DNA from: Segetibacter sp.
GTDB taxonomy: Bacteria; Bacteroidota; Bacteroidia; Chitinophagales; Chitinophagaceae
Assembly (NCBI GenBank): GCA_028288485.1
Contig: JAQBNO010000186.1
Location: forward strand, 1-36,287
Direction: 5' to 3'
Length of the DNA stretch: 36,287 nt
Below, piece after piece: positions 16,581-24,934 of the stretch. Positions within the stretch are counted from its first letter, which is position 1. Every line of letters begins with the position of its first letter. The notes beneath the pieces were generated by a model. The model did not search any database. It worked only from the letters and a program-made list of their open reading frames with translations, and was not told the DNA's origin. The position numbers and the translations under genes are program-made.

Positions 16581-17296
16581 TGCTGAAATGTCTTGCAATA
16601 GATGACGAAGAACTTGCTCTTGAGCTGTTGGAGGATAATATTTCCAAAGTTCCATTTTTAGAGTTGGTTGCTACATCTGGAAACCCTATCGATGCGATAA
16701 ACATTCTTCAGCAACAACAAATTGACCTGGTATTTCTCGACATCCAGATGCCGGGCCTTACCGGGTTACAACTTATTCAAAGCCTTTCGAATAAACCAAT
16801 GTTTATTCTCGTAACTGCATACGAGAAGTACGCATTGGAAGGTTTCAATCTTAATGTAGTGGACTATCTTGTAAAACCGGTCTCACTTGACCGGTTTATT
16901 AAGGCATGCAATAAAGCGTGGGAATTGCACCAGCTAAAGGGCAAGGCTGCAGTACCGGTAAAGGAAGACGAACCGGGTTACTTTTTTATTAATGTTGATT
17001 ACAGTCACTTAAAAGTTGTCTTCACCGATATTTTGTGGGTTGAAGGATTAAAAGATTACATCAAAATTCATTTAAAAAGCAGTACTAAACCGATTGTAGC
17101 CAGGATAAGCATGAAAAGTATTGAAGACCTGCTCCCCTCTTCTAAATTCATCAGGATCCAAAAATCGTATATCGTATCAAAAGATCACATCGTAGCCCTT
17201 AGAAAAAACAGTGTTTTTATTGGTGCGACCGAACTTCCGGTTGGTGAAAATTATAAAGACGCGGTAGTAGCCCTCATTGGCAAACAGCCTGACTAA
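16580..17296 (+). CDS. LytTR-type response regulator
   Basis: A 238-residue regulator. Receiver domain 1-118: acidic pocket IDDEE (Asp8-Asp9), phosphorylated Asp54 in LVFLDIQMPG, TAYEKYALEGF switch region and conserved Lys in VKPVSLDRF. LytTR DNA-binding domain about 130-235: ILWVEGLKDYIKIHL, then SMKSIEDLLPSSKFIRIQKS with YIVS, and the ELPVGENYKD tail. It is the partner of the kinase encoded just before it. LytTR proteins bind imperfect direct repeats upstream of targets; the nearest candidate target is the YceI gene 143 bases downstream, but this is inference only. Confidence 0.94.
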   Translation: MLKCLAIDDEELALELLEDNISKVPFLELVATSGNPIDAINILQQQQIDLVFLDIQMPGLTGLQLIQSLSNKPMFILVTAYEKYALEGFNLNVVDYLVKPVSLDRFIKACNKAWELHQLKGKAAVPVKEDEPGYFFINVDYSHLKVVFTDILWVEGLKDYIKIHLKSSTKPIVARISMKSIEDLLPSSKFIRIQKSYIVSKDHIVALRKNSVFIGATELPVGENYKDAVVALIGKQPD

Positions 17297-17390
17297 TTAT
17301 AATTTATTTCTTAAGCTGCTTAAAATTCCCGTTTCGTCGCATTCTTTTACCTTTTTGTCTCTTAACCCGGCTATTAAAAATTTCATTAGA

Positions 17391-17398
17391 TACATTTG
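17391..17398 (+). promoter_or_regulatory. Bacteroidota -7 box of the YceI gene
   Basis: TACATTTG matches TAnnTTTG. It would start transcription about 36 bases before the ATG at 17440. No clear TTTG is seen 19-21 bases upstream, so an activator may be needed. Confidence 0.55.
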
Positions 17399-17439
17399 TT
17401 TCAAATAATTATACATCTCTATTAAACCCTTGATCTTTT

Positions 17440-18084
17440 ATGAAACGTATTCTTCTATCGTCTGTTGCTGTTGCAGCAGTTGCTATTGCCTCTTCGGCTT
17501 TCATCCCTTCAAACAAGTCTGTTGCAGCCGAGGAAAAAACCATATGCTCCCTTGCAGATGAAGCCACTAAATGGTCGATCGACAAAGCGCATTCAAACGT
17601 AAAATTTAACGTAACTCACCTGGTAGTTTCAGAAGTTGAAGGAAGCTTTAAACTTTTTGATGGTTCAATGGAGAATACAAAAGGCGATTTTTCCGATGCA
17701 ACGATCAACTTCACTGTCGATGTAAATTCTATCAACACTGATAATGATATGCGCGACAAACACCTGAAGGGTGACGATTTTTTTAATGCAGAAAAATTTC
17801 CTGCTATGAAATTTCAAAGCACCTCTTTTAAGCCTGCTGGCGGCAAAAATTATAAACTTGCCGGTAATCTAACTATCCGTGATGTAACCAAACCGGTTGT
17901 TTTCGACGTTACTTTCGGAGGCACAGCAGTGGCGAATGGTAAAACAAAAGCCGGGTTCAAAGCAAAAACTTCGATTAACCGTTTCGATTACAATTTAAAG
18001 TGGGATAAAGCGACTGAAGCAGGTGGTCTTGTAGTTAGCAAAGACGTAGAGTTGATTGTAAATGTTGAAATGAATAAAGGATAG
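17440..18084 (+). CDS. Secreted YceI-family lipocalin-like protein
   Basis: A 214-residue exported protein. Residues 1-29 form a signal peptide (MKRILLSSVAVAAVAIASSA, cleavage near SVAA). The YceI domain (about 43-213) starts WSIDKAHSNVKFNVTHLVVS and includes NTDNDMRDKHLKGDDFFNAE, FPAMKFQSTSFK, LTIRDVTKPV and INRFDYNLKW. The family folds as a beta-barrel that binds polyisoprenoid or amphiphilic ligands in the periplasm; the physiological role is mostly unclear and often stress-related. The gene lies alone between a LytTR regulator and a strong terminator. Confidence 0.93.
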   Translation: MKRILLSSVAVAAVAIASSAFIPSNKSVAAEEKTICSLADEATKWSIDKAHSNVKFNVTHLVVSEVEGSFKLFDGSMENTKGDFSDATINFTVDVNSINTDNDMRDKHLKGDDFFNAEKFPAMKFQSTSFKPAGGKNYKLAGNLTIRDVTKPVVFDVTFGGTAVANGKTKAGFKAKTSINRFDYNLKWDKATEAGGLVVSKDVELIVNVEMNKG

Positions 18085-18103
18085 TCTTCAATAGATAAAT
18101 CGG

Positions 18104-18135
18104 AAAAGCCGGAACTTTAATGTCCCGGCTTTTTT
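18104..18135 (+). terminator. Intrinsic terminator of the YceI gene
   Basis: AAAAGCCGG and CCGGCTTTT form a perfect 9-bp stem around an 11-base loop and end in a T-run. It begins 20 bases after the stop codon. Confidence 0.92.
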
Positions 18136-18171
18136 ATGCCTATAATTTCTAACCTTGGTGTTCGAATGGCC

Positions 18172-18240
18172 TTTTTTGGTACCGGCTTTTCCACCCTGCT
18201 TTATCATCGTTGCGTCGCATTCCGTTCATCTGTCGTACTT
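18172..18240 (+). repeat. Dispersed intergenic repeat, copy 4
   Basis: A T-run, GGTACCGGC (18177-18185), then 31 bases from the box start to the core CGTTGCGTCGCAT (18208-18220). The 3' half of the core is separated: GTACTT follows only at 18235, so this copy carries about 15 extra bases in the middle. Confidence 0.6.
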
Positions 18241-18272
18241 CGATTCTACTTTTTATGTGTTTTGCTGTGCGC

Positions 18273-20873
18273 TTATTTTATTCTAAATCTCATACCAGCA
18301 TAAAACATTCTTCCCGTTATTGGCCCCCAGATCATCGACGCATCAAAGTATTCGCTGAACGGTTGGGTTGCTGCAATGATAGCATTCTTTTGATAATAGT
18401 TGGAGAGGTTTTCACCACCTAAGTAAATGTCAAATAGATTCTTTTTACCCAGGGTCTTACTTACCTGTGCATTCATTGTAGCAAATGAAGGGGAATAAGA
18501 CGGCTGTTGATATTGTACAGGATTTACTGCAGTAGAAGGCAATCTTTTCCTGCTACTATAACTTACTGTATAATCAAACTTCCATCCATTGGTTTCGTAA
18601 GCAAGGTTTGCGAAAGCCCTATCCTGGGCTGTTAACGGCTTTTGTAAAAGCTGCTCGTTATAAGTTGTCTTTACATCAAATAAACGGTAAGCCAACTTAA
18701 CATCGAACTGTTGTACAGGTATAAAAGTTAACTCTGCCTGGAAGCTGTTTGAATATGATTTGCCCTGGAGATTATAGAACTTTATGGCTCTCGCATCTTC
18801 CAAATCGACAACTACCTGGTTGGTGAAGTCGTTCCTGAAAAAGTCTACACCTAATGAAGCTGCCCTGCTGAATAATTTAAACTTCTGGTCTATCGAGATT
18901 CCTTTGTTCCAGGCTACTTCAGGTTTCAGACCGTAGGCACCACTTGCTGATGAAGCAATAATATTTACCTGTCTTGAGCTTGCAAATACTCCGTTGTTCT
19001 CAGCAAAGATGTTTGCTGTTCGCTGACCTCTGCCTGCACTTGCCCTGATGATTGTTCCTTTAATTGGTTCATATCGTACGTTTAAACGAGGTGTTGTAAA
19101 AAAGCCATACAAACTATTATGGTCTTCACGAATACCAGCTACCAGGTCGAATTTTTCAGAAGGTGTATAGGTATATTCGAAAAATGCTCCCGGCACTACT
19201 TCTTTCCTTTGATAATTGTTTGCCTTAAAGTCTTCGTTGTACTTATCGTAAACAAAACTTAACCCGGTTCTGAACTTATGAATAGTTGAATTGATGATCG
19301 ATTGATAAATCAGGTTCGAATAAAAATTCTGCTGTTGAGCATTGTAATTCGTCATTCCGAAGTAGGAGTTCTGCTGATGGTTGAATGCCGACAATTGTAA
19401 ACCGATGCTTTGATATTTCTTCTGCGGGAAAACATAACCGATCTTACCAAAGCCTTCTACCCTTCTTGTATTGATCTGTAAACCATAGTGGTGATTTGGA
19501 ACCATATCTTTTGAAGGTTCAAAATGAACTTGTCCTCCCGTCTTTTTATCATCCAGGAACTTGATTCCAAACTGCGACATCACGCCTTTGCTGTTGTCGT
19601 AACTCCACCTGTTAACTGCACTGAACAAATTACCTGTCGGCAAATCTCTAAACCCGTCTTTGTTGAAGTCTAACATCTTGTTCCTGAAATAATCATTATG
19701 CAGCAAAAGGGTCGTTGCCCATTTATTATTTAATTGATGCGTCAGGTTTAAGTTTACATCTGTTCTGCCAAAATCGTTTACATACATGTTTGCATACAAA
19801 CGCTCACTCGTTGCCGGCTTTTTTAATTCTACGTTTATCTGTCCCGCTATGCTTTCAAAACCATTGGCTACTGAACCTGTACCCTTGTTGAGTTGCATGC
19901 TTTCTATCCACGTGCCTGGTATTGAGTTTAACCCTAACGAAGTGGCCAATCCTCTCGGACCCGGTAAGTTTTCTACTGTTAATTGAGTATAAATACCCGC
20001 CAGTCCTAACAATTGTATTTGTTTTGAACCTGTTACTGCATCACTGTAAGAAACGTCGACTGAAGGGTTGGTTTCAAAACTTTCACTCAGGTTACAGCAG
20101 GCGGCTTTAAACAACTCCTTTTGTGTAATGTTACTTGTTCTAAACGGATCATTGGCATTGATGTAAGTAGCTGCTCTTGAAGAGGTAACTTTCACTTCAT
20201 TCAACTGCTTGCCTGTAGCCAAAATTATCTTCAATTCTTTCTGCGGAAAAACAGAAATAGTATCGGGACGGTAACCGGCATAACTTACCACCAATCTCTC
20301 GCCATTGCTTTTAATATTGAAAACGCCGTTTTCATCGGTAGTTGTGCCTGAAGTTGTATTTAACCACATAATACTGGCACCAGCCAGTGGCTTAAATGCG
20401 CCTTTGCTATCTTCCGCTAATACAACTCCATTTACGGTAACCTCTTCTGTGCGGGAGCCGCTCGCCGTTGTAGTATCTTTTGCCGGTTCGTCGGAAGAAG
20501 TTGTGTGATCTACCATATCAGCCATGCTTTTAATTTCCCGGAATCGGCAGCATTTAGGTAAGGTGTTATAAGCAACATCATTTCCTTTTTTCATATACGT
20601 ATCATGACCAACTGATGTGATCTTATTATGAATTTTATCGAGGGAAATGCGGGCAGGATCGTACGCAACAGAAAGCATTTTTGTATCTACATTCCAATCG
20701 GCCGATGTGATGCCTTTAACCTTTAGTGCGCCTTCGATTCTGTTCTTGCACATTTCACAAACACCAAATACTTCAAATGATGCCGAAGTATCTTTTAATA
20801 ATGCTTTATTATTTTGTGGATAAGCTGTTATGCCTGAAATGAGCAAGCACAACAACGTGATATATTGTTTCAT
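18273..20873 (-). CDS. TonB-dependent outer-membrane receptor with N-terminal HMA metal-binding domain
   Basis: An 866-residue receptor, taking the start at 20873 (MKQYITLLCLLISGITAYPQ signal peptide). The open frame continues upstream to 21077 but that part is not signal-like and runs into a dispersed repeat. Order: HMA-like domain (about 31-93) with GVCEMC (Cys39, Cys42) and further Cys pair at 108-109; carboxypeptidase-regulatory-like domain (about 145-215) ending RLVVSYAGYRPDTI; TonB plug with SSRAATYINANDPFRTSNIT and CCNLSESFETNPSVD; then a beta-barrel ending with the aromatic-rich MFYAGMRFRIK. The fused HMA domain points to copper or another soft metal, as cargo or as a sensor of it. 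Upstream on the same strand are a metal-domain relic and a HYC_CC_PP protein gene, supporting a metal locus. Confidence 0.92.
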   Translation of the reverse strand: MKQYITLLCLLISGITAYPQNNKALLKDTSASFEVFGVCEMCKNRIEGALKVKGITSADWNVDTKMLSVAYDPARISLDKIHNKITSVGHDTYMKKGNDVAYNTLPKCCRFREIKSMADMVDHTTSSDEPAKDTTTASGSRTEEVTVNGVVLAEDSKGAFKPLAGASIMWLNTTSGTTTDENGVFNIKSNGERLVVSYAGYRPDTISVFPQKELKIILATGKQLNEVKVTSSRAATYINANDPFRTSNITQKELFKAACCNLSESFETNPSVDVSYSDAVTGSKQIQLLGLAGIYTQLTVENLPGPRGLATSLGLNSIPGTWIESMQLNKGTGSVANGFESIAGQINVELKKPATSERLYANMYVNDFGRTDVNLNLTHQLNNKWATTLLLHNDYFRNKMLDFNKDGFRDLPTGNLFSAVNRWSYDNSKGVMSQFGIKFLDDKKTGGQVHFEPSKDMVPNHHYGLQINTRRVEGFGKIGYVFPQKKYQSIGLQLSAFNHQQNSYFGMTNYNAQQQNFYSNLIYQSIINSTIHKFRTGLSFVYDKYNEDFKANNYQRKEVVPGAFFEYTYTPSEKFDLVAGIREDHNSLYGFFTTPRLNVRYEPIKGTIIRASAGRGQRTANIFAENNGVFASSRQVNIIASSASGAYGLKPEVAWNKGISIDQKFKLFSRAASLGVDFFRNDFTNQVVVDLEDARAIKFYNLQGKSYSNSFQAELTFIPVQQFDVKLAYRLFDVKTTYNEQLLQKPLTAQDRAFANLAYETNGWKFDYTVSYSSRKRLPSTAVNPVQYQQPSYSPSFATMNAQVSKTLGKKNLFDIYLGGENLSNYYQKNAIIAATQPFSEYFDASMIWGPITGRMFYAGMRFRIK

Positions 20874-20993
20874 TTTATTGCTATATTTTACATGTGCTAT
20901 GTTAGCGTTAAGTATAATTTGACTAGAAGGATTATTATTTGACGATCTGAAATTGGTTGCGCAACTTCTGGTGTCCGAATGGATCCCATTGGT

Positions 20994-21090
20994 GATGTCA
21001 CTCACTTGTCCCGTAGCTTTTCCTGGCACCTTTTTCCAGGAGAATACTGAATCAACAAGTACAAGAGTGCGACGCAAGCAAAGTCCAATA
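20994..21090. repeat. Head-to-head pair of dispersed repeats around a hairpin (copies 5 and 6)
   Basis: A forward core-like GATGTCACTCACTTGTCC (20994-21011) and an inverted core GTACAAGAGTGCGACGCAA (21059-21077) face each other over about 50 bases. Between them is a small hairpin (TCCTGG and CCAGGA). The inner GCTTTTCCTGGCA also occurs between copies 2 and 3 near 5182. The unit overlaps the non-coding upstream extension of the TonB receptor frame. Confidence 0.65.
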
Positions 21091-21185
21091 GTAGCATTCC
21101 GCCGGCCTGAAAAAAATTTTTCTTCCTCAAACCTTAACCTCCAAAGCTTTTAAGAATCACCCTATTTTGTTTTTGATTTTTGGTT

Positions 21186-21464
21186 TTACCTCTGTAAGTC
21201 CATTTCACGCTTAGCGCACTTACCCGGTTTATTGCTCATTACATCCGATTGCAGTGGGCTGGTAAACGTACTTACACTGGTTACATCCGTATGCATTCCG
21301 AACACCTGGCTGGTTTACTTCTAACAACATCCGGTTGCATTGCAGAAGTATTTTTTGCCTTGTACGAGCTATACGCCTTTGTGTGGTTGTTTTGCTTTTG
21401 CTTTCGGTGCGAAAAGCTGCGAGCGTGAAAATGTTGCAACTAAGCGTATGAAGACCGCTTTCAT
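21186..21464 (-). pseudogene. Frameshifted heavy-metal-binding-domain (HMBD) protein relic
   Basis: No single frame is open, but the - strand spells out two decayed copies of the HMBD motif (YTCPMHPxVxSxKPGKCPKCGMDL in intact proteins). Copy A: KKYFC, a small shift, MQPDVVRSKPARCSEC. Copy B: KYVYQP, a shift, LQSDVMSNKPGKCAKREMDL, then QR and a stop at 21188-21186. A degenerate leader starting MKAVFIRLVATFS begins at 21464 and hits a stop after 31 codons. The relic lies between the HYC_CC_PP gene and the HMA-TonB receptor, where an intact copper-binding protein would be expected. At DNA level it appears as three ACATCCGnnTGCA-type repeats 42-44 bases apart. Confidence 0.65.
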
Positions 21465-21577
21465 TTAATTAAGTCTCTTCTGCCGGGAAAATTAGTTTGA
21501 AAGCAGAATACTGCTTTAGAATCATTGAAACAGCGAACTGAGGCTAATAAAATAAGCGGCAGACGGTGAGATACGAA

Positions 21578-21964
21578 TCAAACTCTGAAAACGCAGTTGG
21601 AAATATAAACAGGAACCCCCGAATATCGCGGCGGAGCATTGCTACCATTCGTAACAATTATTACCCCGGGGACAAATGAAATTGGCTTGCGGGAAGTAAA
21701 GAAAAGATTTAACGCAACAAAGTGTTTTACCGGTGTTGTTACATCAGCCGATACCAGATGCTTATCTTTTACTTTAAAGAGTTGATATTTGGTTTTACAA
21801 CAATCATCATTGTTATCGCCAATACCACATTTATCTTTCCCATTGCGGGTTAGGGTAAGGGACACCGATTTCAATTTGCCACAACAATAAAACTCTTTAA
21901 GGCTTACACCGAATGTAGATGCGGAGTAAATGCAGATAAGTAATATGAGGGCAATTCTTTTCAT
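21578..21964 (-). CDS. HYC_CC_PP family exported protein
   Basis: A 128-residue small Cys-rich protein with a signal peptide (MKRIALILLICIYSASTFGV). The three features that name the family are present in variant form: FYC in LKEFYCCGKL, CC in DDCCKTKY, and PP in NAPPRYSGVPVYI. The FYC in place of HYC is a small deviation. Function is not established in the family; such genes often sit next to TonB-dependent receptors and metal-handling genes, as here. It is first in the - strand metal locus. A TACTTTTG box lies ten bases before the ATG, so the leader would be only about five bases long. Confidence 0.75.
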   Translation of the reverse strand: MKRIALILLICIYSASTFGVSLKEFYCCGKLKSVSLTLTRNGKDKCGIGDNNDDCCKTKYQLFKVKDKHLVSADVTTPVKHFVALNLFFTSRKPISFVPGVIIVTNGSNAPPRYSGVPVYISNCVFRV

Positions 21965-21974
21965 GATGATGCTA

Positions 21975-21982
21975 CAAAAGTA
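21975..21982 (-). promoter_or_regulatory. Bacteroidota -7 box of the HYC_CC_PP gene
   Basis: On the - strand TACTTTTG matches TAnnTTTG. No TTTG is seen at the -33 position, so the promoter may depend on an activator. The start of transcription would fall within about five bases of the ATG. Confidence 0.5.
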
Positions 21983-22108
21983 AGGCTGTTTTAGAAGGGT
22001 TTGTTATATAATTTTTGTTATGATTTACAAAACCATTCGATTATCGATTGTTTTATAAGAGGCCTACTGTACGCATTTTATATTTTTTGGGAACAAGAAC
22101 ATAACGTT

Positions 22109-23092
22109 TTAGACATCCCAAACTTTGCCGGCAGACAGGGAAACATAAACAGTATCGCCATTCGAAATATTGCCGTCAACGGTCTTAACGGTAATAATAG
22201 TAGCTGAAATCAGGACCTGGAGTTCGAAGTAACTACCGAAAAAATTTACGTCAACTACAATTCCACTAACTGTATTGGCTCCTTCAGTAACTATTTTAAA
22301 ATTTTCTGGTCGCACGAATAATTTTTTTCCATTTGCTTTTATTTCGGATGATGCAGTAAAGGCTTTAGTTGTCGCCGGGTCTATTAGATTATATCTTCCA
22401 AATAAACCTGCTGAATATTCATTTACGGGTTCATTATAAATTTGTTTTGGGGTTCCTTCCTGTATGATCTGCCCATTTTTCATTACAAAAATCTTGTTGG
22501 CCCATGAAAGGGTATCGAGGGGATCGTGAGAGACCAGGATGCAGGTAACATTGAGGTCAGCTGTGATGTCATGAATAACAGATTTTAAAATGCTTTTATG
22601 AAACATGTCGAGGTTCGAGTATGGTTCATCAAGCAACAAAAGGCGCGGTGAAGAGATCAGCAACCGGGCGGTAGCGATGCGTTGTTTTTCTCCCCCTGAT
22701 AACTGGTCGGTTCTGCGGTTTAGTAAATGAGTTATCCTGCATACTTCATAAATAGCAGAAGAGTCTGTTTCCGGGAGCTTGTTTGCCATCTCTAAAACTT
22801 CTATCACTCTATAATTGTTCCGAAGCTCAAAATGTTGTGATAAATAAGCGATACGGGGATGACCAGGAATCAGTTTTTCGAGCGGCCCGAGAAGTCTTTC
22901 ATTCTCAAAATATACCTGGCCTGAAGCTGGTTGAATGAGCCCTGCAATAATTTTAAGCAAGGTACTTTTACCTGAGCCAGTTTCTCCCGCAATAGCAATT
23001 TTCTGAAATCTTTCCTGCCTGAAGCTGATACCTGTCAATACATGATTTCCTTCTACCTGTTTACTAATTCCTGATACAGTTAAAAAACTCAT
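22109..23092 (-). CDS. ABC transporter ATPase with C-terminal TOBE-like domain, orphan
   Basis: A 327-residue ATP-binding subunit of the PotA/FbpC/MalK-like type. Walker A GETGSGKST (36-44), Q-loop LSQHFELR (about 84-91), signature LSGGEKQR (131-138), Walker B LLLLDEP (151-157) and switch His189 in SHD are all intact. Residues about 245-327 form a TOBE-like beta domain (KKLFVRPENFKIV, then VNFFGSYFELQVLI), usual in importer ATPases for spermidine, iron or sugars. No permease or binding-protein gene is within the window on either side, so the partner must be encoded elsewhere or the ATPase serves several permeases. The substrate cannot be inferred. Confidence 0.88.
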   Translation of the reverse strand: MSFLTVSGISKQVEGNHVLTGISFRQERFQKIAIAGETGSGKSTLLKIIAGLIQPASGQVYFENERLLGPLEKLIPGHPRIAYLSQHFELRNNYRVIEVLEMANKLPETDSSAIYEVCRITHLLNRRTDQLSGGEKQRIATARLLISSPRLLLLDEPYSNLDMFHKSILKSVIHDITADLNVTCILVSHDPLDTLSWANKIFVMKNGQIIQEGTPKQIYNEPVNEYSAGLFGRYNLIDPATTKAFTASSEIKANGKKLFVRPENFKIVTEGANTVSGIVVDVNFFGSYFELQVLISATIITVKTVDGNISNGDTVYVSLSAGKVWDV

Positions 23093-23268
23093 TTAGTAAG
23101 AAGACGACCAGGAGGTCGAATGATGATGTTTAAAGTGCAATGTTAGATAAATGTTGTGTAGTAATAGTTTTCCAGGCTCACTGATTTTGTATATAAAGGT
23201 ACGGCGTCATAGATACTCATTGCCTACGATCGGAAGTTTTCCTGCCAGTAGTGAGGTGCAACCTCCAA

Positions 23269-23320
23269 GTGAAACGTGAGAAAGTTTGCGGCACTTCACG
23301 TTTGACATTTCACGTTTCAC
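23269..23320. repeat. Inverted repeat between DUF3037 and ABC ATPase genes
   Basis: GTGAAACGTGA (23269-23279) and its exact complement TCACGTTTCAC (23310-23320), with a further half copy TTCACGTTT in the loop at 23295. There is no T-run. It could form an mRNA hairpin; the role is unknown. Confidence 0.6.
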
Positions 23321-23334
23321 CACCAACCAAACAG

Positions 23335-23718
23335 CTATTGAACAAGTTGTGCATACAGCCTGGCAAGTGTTTCCCCTGCGTTAATACACATACCGGGGTG
23401 AACGGGGGATGTTTGCACAATAGTACTGCGGGCAGCAGTGAGCCAACGAAAACGTGATGCTATAGGCAGTTTACCGATTGTTCCTCCCTCTTCGGAACCG
23501 ATACAGATTAGTTTGAAAGCATTCAGTCGTTTTTCCAGTTCTTCGGTATCTGTATCTCCTGACAGAGCAGATAACCTGCGGTTGTCGAGTTGAAATAGGG
23601 TTTGTAAAAAACGTTGACTGGAACAATAGAGAATCACCCCCACATTCAGAAATTCTTCGCGTTCTACGCGAGGAACCACGCGAATAACTGCGTACTCAAA
23701 TAAGTGCTTCTCTTGCAT
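23335..23718 (-). CDS. DUF3037 family protein
   Basis: A 127-residue cytoplasmic protein. The start at 23718 (MQEKHLFEYAVIRVVPRVER) is chosen over the longer frame from 23820 because the family begins with this motif and the extension lies inside the preceding gene. Visible: AVIRVVPRVEREEFLNVGVI and a conserved C-terminal RFRWLTAARSTIVQTSPVHP segment. The molecular function is unknown. It overlaps the HipA-like kinase gene by 23 bases; this gene pair is conserved in many bacteria, so the two products probably act together, but no activity is established. Confidence 0.88.
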   Translation of the reverse strand: MQEKHLFEYAVIRVVPRVEREEFLNVGVILYCSSQRFLQTLFQLDNRRLSALSGDTDTEELEKRLNAFKLICIGSEEGGTIGKLPIASRFRWLTAARSTIVQTSPVHPGMCINAGETLARLYAQLVQ

Positions 23719-24493
23719 ACTTCGCTTCTTTGACAAAAATTTCTGATATAGAAAGGCGCGCCTCCAAAAACTGAACGTAAACCTGTCTTTTTTCTTCCGC
23801 TGATTCACTTTCAGAATCATTCATAAGCCAATTGCCGGGAATTAAGGAAGCAATTGAACGGATACGTTCCGGGATAAGTACCTGCCGAAATTCAGCATCA
23901 ACTGAATCAAGTTCAGACGCCAGTGGAAGCAGTACGTGGTCTTTTATCTGGGTAAACGGCCGCCTGGCTTGTTCCTCCACGTTTTGAATAGAATGATGAA
24001 AGTAAAGTGCGGCACCGTGGTCGATCAGCCACAATTGTCTGTTCCACATCAGCATATTTGTATTTCGGGCCGTTCGATCCACATTTGTAATGAGGCTATC
24101 GAGCCAAACTATTTGGGAAGCAAGCCTTGCATCGATCTTGGTAACCACCGGATCGAATGTGATTGAGCCGGTAAGATAATGAAGGCCAAGATTAAGACCG
24201 ACACTTGCTTTCAGCAGATCCTGGATCTCCTCATCGGGTTCTGTGCGGCCGAAATCGGGTTCGAGATTAGAGAAGACTATCTCGGGCAATCGCAGGCCAA
24301 GCGCACGGGCAATTTCACCGCCTATAAGTTCGGCAATCAGCGCCTTTTCGCCTTGTCCCGCGCCTTTAAACTTAAGAACATATAAAAACCCGTCGTCTGC
24401 CTCCGCAATGGCTGGCAACGAGCCTCCTTCACGAAGTGGAGTAACATACCGCGTTACATTCACTGTTCTTATCTCGGGCGGACTATAAATCAT
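23696..24493 (-). CDS. HipA-like (HipA_2) kinase-fold protein
   Basis: A 265-residue protein taking the start at 24493 (MIYSPPEIRTVNVTRYV); a longer frame from 24565 adds a poorly conserved leader. It resembles the HipA/PI4K-like kinase fold: a lysine in LYVLKFKGAGQGEKALIAEL (ATP-binding position), the catalytic-loop-like SLITNVDRTARNTNM (Asp and Asn), and IDHGAALYFHH in the place of the metal-binding DFG-type motif. No HipB antitoxin gene is present; instead DUF3037 follows with a 23-base overlap. HipA proteins phosphorylate glutamyl-tRNA synthetase, but that target should not be assumed here. Function unknown. Confidence 0.8.
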   Translation of the reverse strand: MIYSPPEIRTVNVTRYVTPLREGGSLPAIAEADDGFLYVLKFKGAGQGEKALIAELIGGEIARALGLRLPEIVFSNLEPDFGRTEPDEEIQDLLKASVGLNLGLHYLTGSITFDPVVTKIDARLASQIVWLDSLITNVDRTARNTNMLMWNRQLWLIDHGAALYFHHSIQNVEEQARRPFTQIKDHVLLPLASELDSVDAEFRQVLIPERIRSIASLIPGNWLMNDSESESAEEKRQVYVQFLEARLSISEIFVKEAKYAREALI

Positions 24494-24934
24494 AACTACA
24501 TCCAATTGTGTTTCTACACATTTAAAATTCCGGCCGAAAGTAGAACGTTTTTTTACTATAATCAAATTACACAGAAGTTGTTTACGCCCTTCCCGGTCGG
24601 AACTTTATTGCACGTCTGTTAAACCTTGATAAATTTCTTTTGTCTAATATTTAACACTGGCACAATTAGTGGAACAAAAGATGGTTGAAATAAATCTATT
24701 GGCACCGGCACTACTTCTTTTAATAAGGACATAGGCCGGTGCTATCTATTTGTAGCTATACCTCTTTGGGAATTCCTGTTGCTTTTCGGGAACAATTGAG
24801 ATTAAAGGCCGGTTATTGTTTCTTAAAAAAAGCAGCGAATTGGTGTAGAGCACAAGAGTGCGACGCAACTAAAGTTCAATTAAAGTATCTTCTGTTGGGT
24901 GCATAAAATAAATACTATACAAACTTTTGCTGCA
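24494..24934. other. Intergenic region with hairpin and dispersed repeat copy 7
   Basis: No gene is seen. GCACCGGC (24702-24709) and GCCGGTGC (24735-24742) form a perfect 8-bp stem with a 25-base loop. The inverted core GCACAAGAGTGCGACGCAAC occupies 24850-24869, followed by the shared right flank TAAAGTTCAATTA. The repeat lies 66 bases after the stop of the downstream-facing cytochrome gene (24935). A TACTTTCG segment near 24538 (- strand) may be the HipA-like gene's -7 box. Confidence 0.6.

Noticed and set aside
20874-21077. 68-codon N-terminal extension of the TonB receptor
   Set aside because: The signal peptide begins at 20873; the extension has no signal character and overlaps a dispersed repeat.
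21241-21340. Threefold imperfect tandem repeat as an operator array
   Set aside because: Better explained by decayed metal-binding-domain codons on the - strand; the spacing differs (42 and 44) as expected from indels in a pseudogene.
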